A DNA stretch of 64,000 nt from Desulfobacca acetoxidans DSM 11109. Lineage in GTDB: Bacteria; Desulfobacterota; Desulfobaccia; Desulfobaccales; Desulfobaccaceae. The stretch lies in the NCBI RefSeq assembly GCF_000195295.1, contig NC_015388.1, forward strand, positions 496,001-560,000, written 5' to 3'. Below the pieces are notes generated by a model, which did no database searches, was not told where the DNA came from, and worked only from the letters and a program-made list of their open reading frames with translations. How positions within the stretch are numbered: position 1 is the stretch's first letter; the number at the start of each line of letters is the position of its first letter. Shown here piece by piece: positions 36,826 to 46,095 of the stretch. A program made the translations under genes and the position numbers.

Positions 36826-38271
36826 CTAAGAGCAATGATCTCCTTTGGCAATCGGCAGGGTTATGGTGAAGACGGTTCCCTCCCCTTTTTTACTGTGAGC
36901 CTCTATGTGGCCTCCATGTTTTTCGATGATGCCATAGGTTACCGACAGGCCGAGACCCGTACCCCGACCTACTTCTTTCGTCGTATAAAAAGGATCAAAT
37001 ATGCGGGGCAGGTGCTCGGGATCAATACCGGCGCCGGTGTCCCCGACATCAATTTTCAGCCAGTGATCCTCTTCCGGGTACACCTTGATACGTAAATAAC
37101 CACCGTCAGGCATGGCCTGTATGGCATTGATAAAAATATTCAGAAAAACCTGCTGCAGGCTCTTGCGGTCTCCGGAAATCAGCGGCATCTCTGCCGGAAC
37201 CTCCTTGTCAACCTGAATACCGGAGAGCATCAATTGGTTGCGTACCAATTTGAGAGTTTCATCGACTACCGCAGGAATGGTCAAAAGCTCAAATTCCGGC
37301 CGCTCAGAGCGGGAAAAATCCAGCAACCCTTTGACAATTTCGGAAGCCCTATCCGCCTGCACCAGGATATCATGCAACAGGCTCACGGCCTCCTCCTCTC
37401 CTACATGACGGAAATCCTCCTTCAGGGTTTCGGCCGTCAGCACAATATTATTAATGGGATTGTTCAATTCATGAGCGATGCCGGACGTCAGGGTGCCGAT
37501 AGCGGCGATCTTGCGGGATTGCAGCAGCTGTTCCTGATGCTCTTCCAGCTCCTGGATCATTCGGTTAAAGGCCCGAAACAGACTGCGAAATTCTTCGGAA
37601 CGGCTGGATATCGGGATGGGAGAATAATCTCCATGGGCAATTCTCTCCATCGCCCCCTGCATCTGATTCATAGGACGCACCAATAACCGGGCCAGATAAA
37701 ATGCCACCAGAATGCCCAATACCACGAAGATGCCGATCGAGACCAGAAAAAGATAGATGGCCCGCTGGAATAGTAGGTCGATCTGAACCCGTTCCTCTTT
37801 CTGCCAGCGCTCCGTCACCTCAACCAATTTCTGACCCAGATTGCGCAGGGAATCCTCCAACTTAGAAAAATCTGATGATCCATCTCCGCCGCGCAGGAGA
37901 ATCTGGCTCTGAATCCGGGTCAAAACGGTTTTATAGGCTGACAAGGTGTGACCGAACTCCGGGTCTTTGGAGCCCTGTTTCAAGCGCAGTATTTCTTCGA
38001 CATGGCTGTTATAGAGATCGTCTACCCGCTGCACGAACGACATCGCCTCTTGTAGGCTGACGGGCTGTTTATACAGGAAGAAGTTTTTTTCAAAGCGCCG
38101 CGCCTCCAGGATATTGGAAAAGAGATCACCGGCCAGCTCCAGGAGCCGGAGGCGCCGCCCGATATCCCGATGTATCTGAAAACTGAAACCGGCAAAAACC
38201 ACCACCGACATAACGCAGAAGAGAAAGAGGGTGATCACCCGGTGCCTGATTTTGAATGCAGCCTTATCCAC
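36826..38271 (-). CDS. Membrane sensor histidine kinase paired with the NtrC regulator
   Basis: 481 residues. TM1 (about 12-32), a periplasmic helical sensor of about 140 residues (FSNILEARRFEKNFFLYKQP suggests a four-helix bundle), TM2 (about 170-195, YLFLVSIGIFVVLGILVAFY), HAMP (RPMNQMQGAMERIAHGDYSP), HisKA with His267 (SGIAHELNNPINNI) and HATPase (DTGAGI, GRGTGLGLS). The AGGAGG site gives proper spacing to the GTG at 38271 rather than the TTG one codon earlier. It forms a clear pair with the downstream NtrC gene. Confidence 0.93.
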   Translation of the reverse strand: MDKAAFKIRHRVITLFLFCVMSVVVFAGFSFQIHRDIGRRLRLLELAGDLFSNILEARRFEKNFFLYKQPVSLQEAMSFVQRVDDLYNSHVEEILRLKQGSKDPEFGHTLSAYKTVLTRIQSQILLRGGDGSSDFSKLEDSLRNLGQKLVEVTERWQKEERVQIDLLFQRAIYLFLVSIGIFVVLGILVAFYLARLLVRPMNQMQGAMERIAHGDYSPIPISSRSEEFRSLFRAFNRMIQELEEHQEQLLQSRKIAAIGTLTSGIAHELNNPINNIVLTAETLKEDFRHVGEEEAVSLLHDILVQADRASEIVKGLLDFSRSERPEFELLTIPAVVDETLKLVRNQLMLSGIQVDKEVPAEMPLISGDRKSLQQVFLNIFINAIQAMPDGGYLRIKVYPEEDHWLKIDVGDTGAGIDPEHLPRIFDPFYTTKEVGRGTGLGLSVTYGIIEKHGGHIEAHSKKGEGTVFTITLPIAKGDHCS

Positions 38272-38403
38272 CAAAACCTCCTGAAACGGACCGATGCCTT
38301 TGGCTGTCCGGCTTGACGCCTTTTGGAGGAAGAATATACCAAATAATATATGTAAGCCAACAACATAAATAGATATAAAATGTGTCAGACACTTATTATT
38401 AAC

Positions 38404-38440
38404 CTATAAAAAAGGGGGCTCCTTTCGGCTAACCCCATGA
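38404..38440 (-). terminator. Terminator after tRNA-Phe
   Basis: On the minus strand GGGGTT and AGCCCC form a six-pair stem (one G-T) around a ten-base loop, followed by CTTTTTT. It starts 7 nt past the tRNA-Phe CCA end. Confidence 0.7.
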
Positions 38441-38446
38441 ATTACC

Positions 38447-38522
<76 letters not shown>

Positions 38523-38544
38523 GTAAGTTGATTACGAATAAATC

Positions 38545-38573
38545 TATTTATAGAATATTGTGATCTATGTCAA
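38545..38573 (-). promoter_or_regulatory. Promoter of tRNA-Phe
   Basis: Minus-strand TTGACA (38573-38568), 17 bp, TAAATA (38550-38545), ending 22 bp before the tRNA gene. Confidence 0.65.
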
Positions 38574-38726
38574 GCTATATTTGGCTTGTCTCCGGCTAAC
38601 GTTGCTGAACTCCACCCTCATAAGGCTGACAAGATTCAAGCCATCTCAACTACTGATAAAAAGGTAGACTAAGACGGGGAAATCTGCTACCATGCACCCT
38701 CTAATGGAAAAATAGGGGACACAGGC

Positions 38727-40442
38727 ATGGCTGGATACAGAATTTTGCTGGTTGACCTCGCCGCCGAAGACTATCAGGCGTTGGCGGAGATCCTGACTTC
38801 AGAAGGACATGAACTATTCCTCCTGCCGGAGCACAGCGATGCCCTGATGGAAGCGCAACAATTCTCTCCTGATCTGGTCATCCTCAATATTCAAACGGAA
38901 TTCGGATTACAGCGTTTCCGGGAACTCAAGAGCCAGGACTTTTTAAAACACCTTCCTTTCATTTTCATCATCGCCACCCACCGCACTGATCTTGCCGCTC
39001 GCAGTTTGGAAATCGGCGCCGAGGATTTTATCCTGAAGCCTTTTCAGGGAGGTGAAATACTGGCCCGCATTGCAGTCGCCCTCAAGGTTCGGGAACATGA
39101 GTTGCGGCTGCAGGCGGTTCGGGATCGTTATCGGCGCCTCTTTGAGGATAGTCCCCAGGGAATCTTCATCACCGATCAAACCCGTCGCCTGTTGGATTGC
39201 AACCAGGCCCTGAAAGCTCTCTTGGGCTATGAGGCGGCAACCGAGATAACCGAATTCGATCTGGCCGCGGATCTCTTCTATACCCCCGCCGACTATCAGC
39301 GTTTTTACGCCATGCTGAACCGTGAGGGAGAAACCGGCAAGGTCAAGGTAAACCTGAAGCATCGTGACGGCCACAAAGTCACCGTCCTGATGAGCGGCCA
39401 GGTAGTCAAGGGCAAACCGGATCGCGTCATCGCCTATGCCGATGTTGACCTGGATTTATCAGAGGCACCGGCGCACCTGCCCGCTCACATCGCTTCTCTG
39501 AGCGGCCGTCCGTCCCGGAAAAAATCGCTGCTCAATATGATCTCCCGTCTGCTCCCTTTTGCCGGCAACATCCTCTCGGTCCTAAAACTGACGGAACTGT
39601 TGGGTGGACGCTACGAAAAGGTAAAGAAACTAGGACAGGGCAGCTACGGTGAAGTCTGGCTGGTTTTGGATACCGAAGCCGTGGAACAGGATCACTATTA
39701 CGTTGCCAAAATTCCCTTTTCCCGAGGCTATAACAAAAGTTTCCGCAAGGAGGCGGATATCTGCCAGAAACTGGCGCCTCATCCCGGCGCTGTCGCCTTG
39801 ATTGACTCGGTAGAGGAGGCCGGAAGGTTCATCATTATTCAGGAGTATGTCCGGGGCCGCACTCTGCAGGATTTATTGGAGGGAAGAGAATTGCCGGATT
39901 CCTGGAAGGAGCGCATCATCCTGAAGCTGATCGATGTCGTGGCCTTTGCTCACAGCCATCACATCATGCACCGGGACATCAAGCCCAATAACATTATTAT
40001 CGGACCGCATGACACTATCAAACTGTTGGATTACGGCGCGGCCAAGGAACTCAAGGACCGTGATATCAGCGCCACGATGGTGGGTTCGCGGCCTTATATG
40101 GCCCCGGAGCAGATCATGGGCCAAAGCCAGCGCCCCAGCGACGTCTGGGCCATCGGCGTTATTATGTACCTGCTTTATACCGGTCTGCTGCCGTTTTACG
40201 ACGACTTGGAGAAAAACCTCATCGACCTGATCCTGGAAAGCGAGCCGATCCCGCCACACGAGGAAAACCCAGACATTCCGCTGGCTCTGGAGGCCATTAT
40301 CCTCAAGTGCCTGGAAAAAGACCTCAGCAAACGCTATCCCGACGCCCAGGCCCTGCGGGATGACCTTGTGCTTCACTTCCCTTCGTTCGGCGCCGAACCC
40401 GTCGAACTTGAGCAACTGGAGGGAGAACTCCGATCCCCTTGA
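38727..40442 (+). CDS. Receiver-PAS-Ser/Thr protein kinase fusion
   Basis: 571 residues in three parts. Residues 1-125 form a receiver-like domain whose phosphorylation position is Asn54 (LVILNIQTE) instead of Asp; a KPF lysine remains (ILKPFQGG). Residues about 130-250 form a PAS domain (YRRLFEDSPQGIFITDQTRR). Residues about 288-555 form a Hanks-type kinase: GQGSYGEVWLV loop, AKIPF lysine, HRDIKPNN catalytic loop, DYGAAKEL in place of DFG, and MAPEQ. No transmembrane segment. It stands alone between tRNA-Phe and the ABC genes. Probably a phosphorylation-independent receiver gating a kinase; substrate unknown. Confidence 0.9.
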   Translation: MAGYRILLVDLAAEDYQALAEILTSEGHELFLLPEHSDALMEAQQFSPDLVILNIQTEFGLQRFRELKSQDFLKHLPFIFIIATHRTDLAARSLEIGAEDFILKPFQGGEILARIAVALKVREHELRLQAVRDRYRRLFEDSPQGIFITDQTRRLLDCNQALKALLGYEAATEITEFDLAADLFYTPADYQRFYAMLNREGETGKVKVNLKHRDGHKVTVLMSGQVVKGKPDRVIAYADVDLDLSEAPAHLPAHIASLSGRPSRKKSLLNMISRLLPFAGNILSVLKLTELLGGRYEKVKKLGQGSYGEVWLVLDTEAVEQDHYYVAKIPFSRGYNKSFRKEADICQKLAPHPGAVALIDSVEEAGRFIIIQEYVRGRTLQDLLEGRELPDSWKERIILKLIDVVAFAHSHHIMHRDIKPNNIIIGPHDTIKLLDYGAAKELKDRDISATMVGSRPYMAPEQIMGQSQRPSDVWAIGVIMYLLYTGLLPFYDDLEKNLIDLILESEPIPPHEENPDIPLALEAIILKCLEKDLSKRYPDAQALRDDLVLHFPSFGAEPVELEQLEGELRSP

Positions 40443-40571
40443 ACTCAAGCACCGCTATTCTTCCGCTCATCCCGACTTCGATCTTCCCTGCAGCAAACCG
40501 TGATCATAACAACTTGATCCTGCTTTAGTCGCCGAAAACCGGAACATAAGAACTCCTTCGCCTAAATCCGG

Positions 40572-41534
40572 TTAGCGCCTATGACAACTCAACCAATGAT
40601 CCGTCCCTACCTGCCGGAACTCCGGAAGCAATTCCCGACAGATGGAGTGAGCTTCCGGACAGCGGGGGTGAAAAGGGCAGCCGGGTGGGATGCGCAGCGA
40701 ACTGGGAGGGTCGCCTTTCAGGCGCGGGGTGGGTGGCCGCCGCCGGGGATCGGGAACGGGCGCCGCCTCCAGCAGGGCTTCCGTGTAGGGATGTAACCGC
40801 CGCTGGCTATACATCTGCCGAGGCGCCAGTTCCACCAGGCGGCCCAGGTACATAACGGCGATGCGGTCGCTGATGTGGCTGATAACGCTCAAATCGTGGG
40901 AGATAAAAAGATAGGTCAAACCTAATTTTCTTTTCAGGTCGTTAAACAGGTTGAGAATCTGCGCCTGCACGGAGACGTCCAGGGCCGAGACCGGCTCATC
41001 GGCTACGACTAGCTGAGGATTGAGGGCCAGGGCCCGGGCGATGCCCAGGCGTTGGCGCTGGCCGCCGCTAAACTCATGTGGGTACCGGTGGAGCGCTTCG
41101 CCGGTCAGACCGACGTCATCCAAAAGCTTTTCGCACCACTCCCGGCGTTGGTTCTTGGAACCCAGCTTATGGATAATATACGGTTCCTCCAGAATCTGCC
41201 GGACGGTCAGACGTGGATTAAGCGAAGAATAAGGGTCTTGAAAGACAATCTGCATTTTCTGCCGCAGTTGCCGCCGCTTCTCCCGGCTGAGACCCCACAA
41301 TTCCTCCCCGGTAAAAAAGACCTCGCCCTGAGTAGGTGGTATGAGAGCCAACACCAGGCGTCCGAGGGTTGATTTGCCGCAGCCTGATTCGCCTACCAGA
41401 CCCAGAGTCTCCCCCGCCGCCACCTCCAGAGAAACTTCGGTCACTGCTTGCAGGAGGCGTCGCGGCGCCGTCCAGCCGCCGGACACGGTAAAGGTTTTGC
41501 TTAAACGGCGGGCGGCCAGAAGCGGCTCAGACAT
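40572..41534 (-). CDS. Oligopeptide/dipeptide ABC transporter ATPase (DppF/OppF type)
   Basis: 320 residues. Walker A GESGCGKS, signature [15 protein letters not shown], Walker [14 protein letters not shown]-loop LFISHDLSV, and the subfamily's Cys-rich C-terminus ([15 protein letters not shown]). It would power peptide or nickel uptake with the preceding DppD-type ATPase. It overlaps that gene by about 8 bp from the ATG at 41534 (20 bp from an ATG at 41546). No permease or binding-protein gene lies near. Confidence 0.92.
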   Translation of the reverse strand: MSEPLLAARRLSKTFTVSGGWTAPRRLLQAVTEVSLEVAAGETLGLVGESGCGKSTLGRLVLALIPPTQGEVFFTGEELWGLSREKRRQLRQKMQIVFQDPYSSLNPRLTVRQILEEPYIIHKLGSKNQRREWCEKLLDDVGLTGEALHRYPHEFSGGQRQRLGIARALALNPQLVVADEPVSALDVSVQAQILNLFNDLKRKLGLTYLFISHDLSVISHISDRIAVMYLGRLVELAPRQMYSQRRLHPYTEALLEAAPVPDPRRRPPTPRLKGDPPSSLRIPPGCPFHPRCPEAHSICRELLPEFRQVGTDHWLSCHRR

Positions 41535-42522
41535 CGTCACTGCCATCCCGATATAGCCAACAACTCACGCCGCGCCCTTGATTGAAGACTTTCCAGGGCG
41601 GGGGTTGCGAACAGACCGTCAAGGCCTCGGGGCAACGAGGCCTGAATGGACAGCCCGCCGGTAGTTCAGAAAGATTAGGCACGTGCCCGGGAATCGTTGG
41701 CAGGTCTTCGGTGTGTTCGTTGAAATTCAGCTTTGGGGCCGAATCGAGTAAGCCGCGGGTATAAGGGTGAAGCGGCCGGGCGAACAACTCGGTCGTGGGG
41801 CCGGTTTCGACAATAAAACCGGCGTACATGACCGCTACCCGGTTGGCAATCTGGGCCACTACCCCCAGATTGTGAGAGATGAGCAGCAGGGCCAGGCCGA
41901 GTTTGGCCTGCAGCCGGGAGATGAGCGCCAGGATCTGGGCCTGAATGGTGACGTCCAGTGCCGTCGTCGGCTCATCGGCAATCATCAGATGCGGTTCACA
42001 GGCCAGGGCCATGGCGATCAGAACCCGTTGCCGCAGGCCACCGGAAAGTTGATGCGGGTATTGGCGGAGGCGCTGTTCGGGATCGGCAATCCCCACCCGC
42101 ACCAGGCCGCGTCCGGCTTCCCCCCAGGCGGCTGTCCGGTTCAAGCCCCGATGCAGCCGCAAGATCTCGGCGATCTGTTCCCCGATGGTCAATACCGGAT
42201 TCAAGGCGGTCATAGGCTCTTGAAAGATCATGGCGATGTGATTGCCTCGAATCCGACGGAGCTCGGCCGGTTTCAAGGTCATGAGGTCTTGACCTTGAAA
42301 AATCACCTGGCCGCTCTGCTGACTGATCGGTGCAGGAAGGAGACGCAGAATGGAAAGGGCCGTCACCGTTTTGCCACATCCCGATTCCCCCACCAACCCC
42401 ATCGTCTCGCCGGTTCCGAGGCGGAAGCTGACCCCATTGACTGCCGGGACCAGACCAAGCGGGGTATGAAAAGCGGTCCTCAGGTCTCGAACCTCTAAGA
42501 GCGTCCCGGCTATCTGAGACAT
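41527..42522 (-). CDS. Oligopeptide/dipeptide ABC transporter ATPase (DppD/OppD type)
   Basis: 331 residues with Walker A GESGCGKT, the signature [15 protein letters not shown], Walker [19 protein letters not shown] and the C-terminal [14 protein letters not shown]. OppD-like proteins pair with OppF-like ones to drive import. It starts 13 bp inside the upstream histidine kinase gene and overlaps dppF, so all three are translationally coupled. The absence of membrane components nearby is unusual. Confidence 0.92.
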   Translation of the reverse strand: MSQIAGTLLEVRDLRTAFHTPLGLVPAVNGVSFRLGTGETMGLVGESGCGKTVTALSILRLLPAPISQQSGQVIFQGQDLMTLKPAELRRIRGNHIAMIFQEPMTALNPVLTIGEQIAEILRLHRGLNRTAAWGEAGRGLVRVGIADPEQRLRQYPHQLSGGLRQRVLIAMALACEPHLMIADEPTTALDVTIQAQILALISRLQAKLGLALLLISHNLGVVAQIANRVAVMYAGFIVETGPTTELFARPLHPYTRGLLDSAPKLNFNEHTEDLPTIPGHVPNLSELPAGCPFRPRCPEALTVCSQPPPWKVFNQGRGVSCWLYRDGSDDV

Positions 42523-43907
42523 ACGCCCGTTTCGATTTCCACCAACGGCAGTTTGATGGTAAAAACCGAGCCTTTGCCGGGCTGACTGACCACCTCCAGA
42601 TTGCCGTTATGGGCCTGGACAATGTTCCGGGAGATGGCCAACCCCAGACCGGAGCCCTTGGTTTTGGTGGTATAATAGGGAGTAAAGATGTGCTCTACGA
42701 CATCCGACGTCATCCCTTCGCCGGTATCAGCGACGGCGATTTCGAAATACGGGGGACGCCGGTGGGCCGTAATAGTAATCCGGCCTCCTGAGGGCATGGC
42801 TTCCGAGGCGTTTTTAATGAGATTCATCAACACCTGTTTCAACTGCTGATAATCTAAGCTGCAGAGCGGCATCGGGTCCGGCGGCTCCAGCGTCAGAGTG
42901 ATATTTTTTTCCTTGAGATTTTCACTGTACAGCTGAATGACCTCCTGGAGCAGGCCGGCGATTTCCCCGGACTGACGCTTCAGAGCCGGCGGTCTGGAAT
43001 AATCCTTCATTTCGGCCATCAGAGTCTCCAGGCGACTGACTTCCTCGGCAATGATGGCTAGTTTTTGCAGACCCTTGGTGTCCAGCGTGCCAGCCTTGAG
43101 AAGCTGTTGGGCAAACCCGCCGATTATCATCAGGGGATTTTTGATCTCGTGGACAATATGAGAAATGGTATTGCCGACGGCTGCCAACCGTTCGCTCTGG
43201 CGCAGCCTCTCCTCCATGGCAACATATTCGCTCATATCCCGGACAATACCGGTAAAATACAGGTTGCCGCCGATGTCCGCCACCGAAAAAGAGATGCTCA
43301 TGGGGAATTCCTCCCCGTTCTTGCGGATGGCGTTTAATTGGACATGTTTGCCGATCAGATGCGGTTTCCGAGTGGCGATATAACGCCTGACATACTCCCG
43401 GTGTTTTTCTTTATACGGCGGGGGGATGATGATATTCAGATCAGCCCCGATCGCCTCATCCCGGTCGAAGCCAAAAATTGTCGCCGCCCCTTGATTATAA
43501 CCCACGATGAGGTGATCTTCATTGATGGTAATGATGGCGTCAGCGGCGCTGTCAATAATGTCGGCCTGAATTTCGCCGGTTGAACAGGTACGCTGCAACT
43601 GCTCCAAAAGATCCCATACCACTGGCGCCGCCGCCTCTGAGACCAGACGGTTGGCCTTGATGATCTTCCCGAGGTCCGGATCACCCGATCTTTGCTCCCG
43701 CATATCGAGAATCAGATCGAATTCAGGATCGCTGAGATTCCTCCAAACATCCTTAAACGCCTCCGATGAGAGACCCGGAGGCAGACCTAACTCCACTACC
43801 TCAACCCGGGGACAGATGTCATGGCTGTACGGATGAGAGACGACAGTCTGCCTGACCTCCGGGAGGCTCTTCAGAAGAGCAACTCGCAAGATCGATTTGA
43901 GGCTCAT
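42510..43907 (-). CDS. PAS-domain histidine kinase
   Basis: 465-residue soluble kinase. The N-terminal 115 residues are unfamiliar (LPEVRQTVVSHPYSHDICPR). A PAS domain spans about 115-240 (DAADAIITINEDHLIVGYNQ-like; FGFDRDEAIGADLNIIIP, the PAS S-box type). HisKA follows with His in SHIVHEIKNPLMII, then HATPase (NLIKNASEAM, DTGEGM, GSGLGLAIS). It shares overlapping ends with the two ABC ATPase genes. No response regulator is adjacent. Confidence 0.9.
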   Translation of the reverse strand: MSLKSILRVALLKSLPEVRQTVVSHPYSHDICPRVEVVELGLPPGLSSEAFKDVWRNLSDPEFDLILDMREQRSGDPDLGKIIKANRLVSEAAAPVVWDLLEQLQRTCSTGEIQADIIDSAADAIITINEDHLIVGYNQGAATIFGFDRDEAIGADLNIIIPPPYKEKHREYVRRYIATRKPHLIGKHVQLNAIRKNGEEFPMSISFSVADIGGNLYFTGIVRDMSEYVAMEERLRQSERLAAVGNTISHIVHEIKNPLMIIGGFAQQLLKAGTLDTKGLQKLAIIAEEVSRLETLMAEMKDYSRPPALKRQSGEIAGLLQEVIQLYSENLKEKNITLTLEPPDPMPLCSLDYQQLKQVLMNLIKNASEAMPSGGRITITAHRRPPYFEIAVADTGEGMTSDVVEHIFTPYYTTKTKGSGLGLAISRNIVQAHNGNLEVVSQPGKGSVFTIKLPLVEIETGVCLR

Positions 43908-44245
43908 AATAGATCCATTATTTACTCAATAAGGTTTTACGATTACCGCGCAAAGAAATAAATCATGGATTTATCAGATAGATACGAATATCGCGGTCTC
44001 TTTTTCAAAACTCTGACTACTGATCTTGGAACGCTTGTTGCGTTAAAAATATCATGCTTTCAAAATCACCCGCGAACCATGAAAGCATTTACCGGTAGCA
44101 CAGGCTTTCTAGACTGGGCAGAATTGATGTTTCCAATAATTCGGAATCTGGAAACTTATTTTCTAACTATACAAATGATATACTCACTTGTAAAGTAATC
44201 TGCGGCGCGGTCACACCTATTGAATTATCCCGAGGCGTACTCTCA
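43908..44245. repeat. Intergenic region with a CCGGTAGCACAGG repeat
   Basis: 338 bp, no gene. Bases 44061-44112 match 54008-54060 closely: CAAAA.CACCCG.GAACCATG followed by an A-rich spacer, TTTACCGGTAGCACAGG and TTTTCTA. A short open frame at 43965 starts without a ribosome site and is not supported. Confidence 0.7.
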
Positions 44246-45571
44246 TCATACTTCATACCGTTTAAAGACCAGGCTGGCATTCGTCCCGCCAAATCCGAAG
44301 GAGTTTGACAGGGCATAGCGCAGGGGTATTTCCAGGGCTTTATTTCGGACCAGGTTCAGGCCGACGCATTCCGGGTCGATTTCGTCTACATTGATGGTCG
44401 GCGGTATGAGCCCTTGGGAAAGGGAGAGAATTACGAAGATCGCTTCTACAGCGCCGGCGGCCCCGAGCATATGGCCGGTCATAGATTTGGTGGCGCTGAC
44501 CAAGGGCATCCTTTGACAGGAAGAAAAGCACTGGATTAAGGCCGCGGCCTCGTTTCGGTCGCCGGTGGGCGTCGAAGTGGCATGCGGGTTGACGTAATCG
44601 ATCTGTGCCGGGGTCAAACCGGCATCCTGCAAGGCCATGTGCATACAGCGGACGGCACCGTTGATATCAGGATCGGTAATGTGGCGGGCATCTCCGGTCG
44701 TGCTAAAACCGATTAATTCCGCCAGAATCCTGGCATTGCGGCGCCGGGCGTGTTCCAATTCTTCCAGAATCAAAATACCGGCGCCCTCCGCCATGACAAA
44801 ACCCTGATGCTGCCGGTCGAAGGGACGACTGGCCAACGTCGGCCGATCATTGTAACCGGTGGCCAGGGCCCCCATGCGGTAAAAACCGGTTACCGTCAGT
44901 GGGGTGATAGCGGCTTCGGCTCCTCCCGTGGCCATGAGTTCGGCTTCCCCTAATTGAATCGAACGGAACGCCGAACCGATGGCGTGCGCCCCCGCGGCGC
45001 AGGCCGTGGAAAGCGCGGCATTGGGCCCCCGGGCTTGAAAACTGATGGAGACATTGCCGGCCGCCAGGTTGGGAAGAAGCTTGGGAACGGTGAAGGGAGA
45101 AACCTTTTTCACACCCTGGGTTAAAAGGTTCTCATGTTGCTCCTCCCAACTGCCGACGCCGCCCATGCCGCTGGCAATGATAATGCCGACCCGGTCCGGG
45201 TTCTCCTGCTCCAATGCCAATCCCGAATTATTCACTGCCTCGAGGCTGGCAGCCAGGGCATATTGAGTAAAGTGATCCGTATATTTGATCAGCTTATTAT
45301 CTTCCCTGGTTTGGTTTTTCTTGCGCTGTCTCAAGATGGTTTTTATCTCAAAGTCTTTGACTTCCCCGGCAATGAGGGGAAAATCATCCGGAGCCCGAAA
45401 TCGCTCCTGAAATTCTGCGACATTTTGGGCAAAATGGGTTGTGGGGCCGATGCCAGATTCACCGGCCAATAGTCGGCGCCAGGCCGTAGGCACGTCATTT
45501 CCCAAGGGGCTGATAAGACCCATACCGGTAACTACCACCCGGCGCAATTCCACGGTTTTATTAGTGAACAT
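44246..45571 (-). CDS. fabF: Beta-ketoacyl-ACP synthase II
   Basis: Condensing enzyme elongating acyl-ACP with malonyl-ACP. 441 residues. Catalytic triad Cys191 (STACAAG), His330 (NPHATSTPTGD) and His367 (KSMTGHMLGAAGA), with Lys362 and the C-terminal NSFGFGGTNASLVF. The 45-residue stretch around 50-95 (ending RQRKKNQTREDNK) is longer and more basic than in E. coli FabF. It is not within a fab cluster here, so it may serve a specialised lipid or be a second copy. Confidence 0.92.
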   Translation of the reverse strand: MFTNKTVELRRVVVTGMGLISPLGNDVPTAWRRLLAGESGIGPTTHFAQNVAEFQERFRAPDDFPLIAGEVKDFEIKTILRQRKKNQTREDNKLIKYTDHFTQYALAASLEAVNNSGLALEQENPDRVGIIIASGMGGVGSWEEQHENLLTQGVKKVSPFTVPKLLPNLAAGNVSISFQARGPNAALSTACAAGAHAIGSAFRSIQLGEAELMATGGAEAAITPLTVTGFYRMGALATGYNDRPTLASRPFDRQHQGFVMAEGAGILILEELEHARRRNARILAELIGFSTTGDARHITDPDINGAVRCMHMALQDAGLTPAQIDYVNPHATSTPTGDRNEAAALIQCFSSCQRMPLVSATKSMTGHMLGAAGAVEAIFVILSLSQGLIPPTINVDEIDPECVGLNLVRNKALEIPLRYALSNSFGFGGTNASLVFKRYEV

Positions 45572-46095
45572 GTATATCTCCTGCGGGATTTTTCCCGAGT
45601 ATCAAAAGAGTGGAGGGATCATTGTATTCTTTTTGGAAATCGGACGTCAGAGACAATTTTTCTGTCAAACTCCTCTTCCTTTGCCGTATACTTCTACGAA
45701 AGGCAGTTCGATCGCTGCCATCCAACAATCTATCGTTGTCTGGTAGGCTGAGCCGGCGCAAAGGAGAAGCTTTACTGCAGCAATCTAAAATTGCACCCCT
45801 TGCCAGCAGCACCGTTGACTTTTGATAGACTAGTGTTAATCGGTGGATTACAATACGGCAGGAAAGATTAAAGATAGTAACTGGGCAACAGTTCAGTCTT
45901 CTGAGGGTTTAGGTATGCTACTATGTTTACCCCCCCTTATCCCCCCGTAAACCGGGGGAAAGTTCCCTCCCCGCTTACGGGGAGGGTTAGGGTGGGGCTG
46001 TTTTTCATCTTTTCCTCAACACGCTGAACTGTTACGTAACTGGCAAAATCTTTAGCCGATTGATCTAGCAGCTTCAAAACCAATCACAGGCAATT
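45572..46095. repeat. Intergenic region with nested G+C-rich hairpins
   Basis: 524 bp, no gene. Two adjacent hairpins occur: CCCCCGTAAACCGGGGG (about 45942-45958) and CCCTCCCCG CTTA CGGGGAGGG (45965-45986), followed by TTAGGGTGGGG. Such units resemble REP-type intergenic repeats common in proteobacteria. The A+T-rich part before 45930 shows nothing definite. Confidence 0.55.

Noticed and set aside
38382-38392. Perfect 11-bp palindrome GTGTCAGACAC before the sensor kinase gene
   Set aside because: Short, single copy, and not aligned with an identifiable promoter; kept only as a possible operator.
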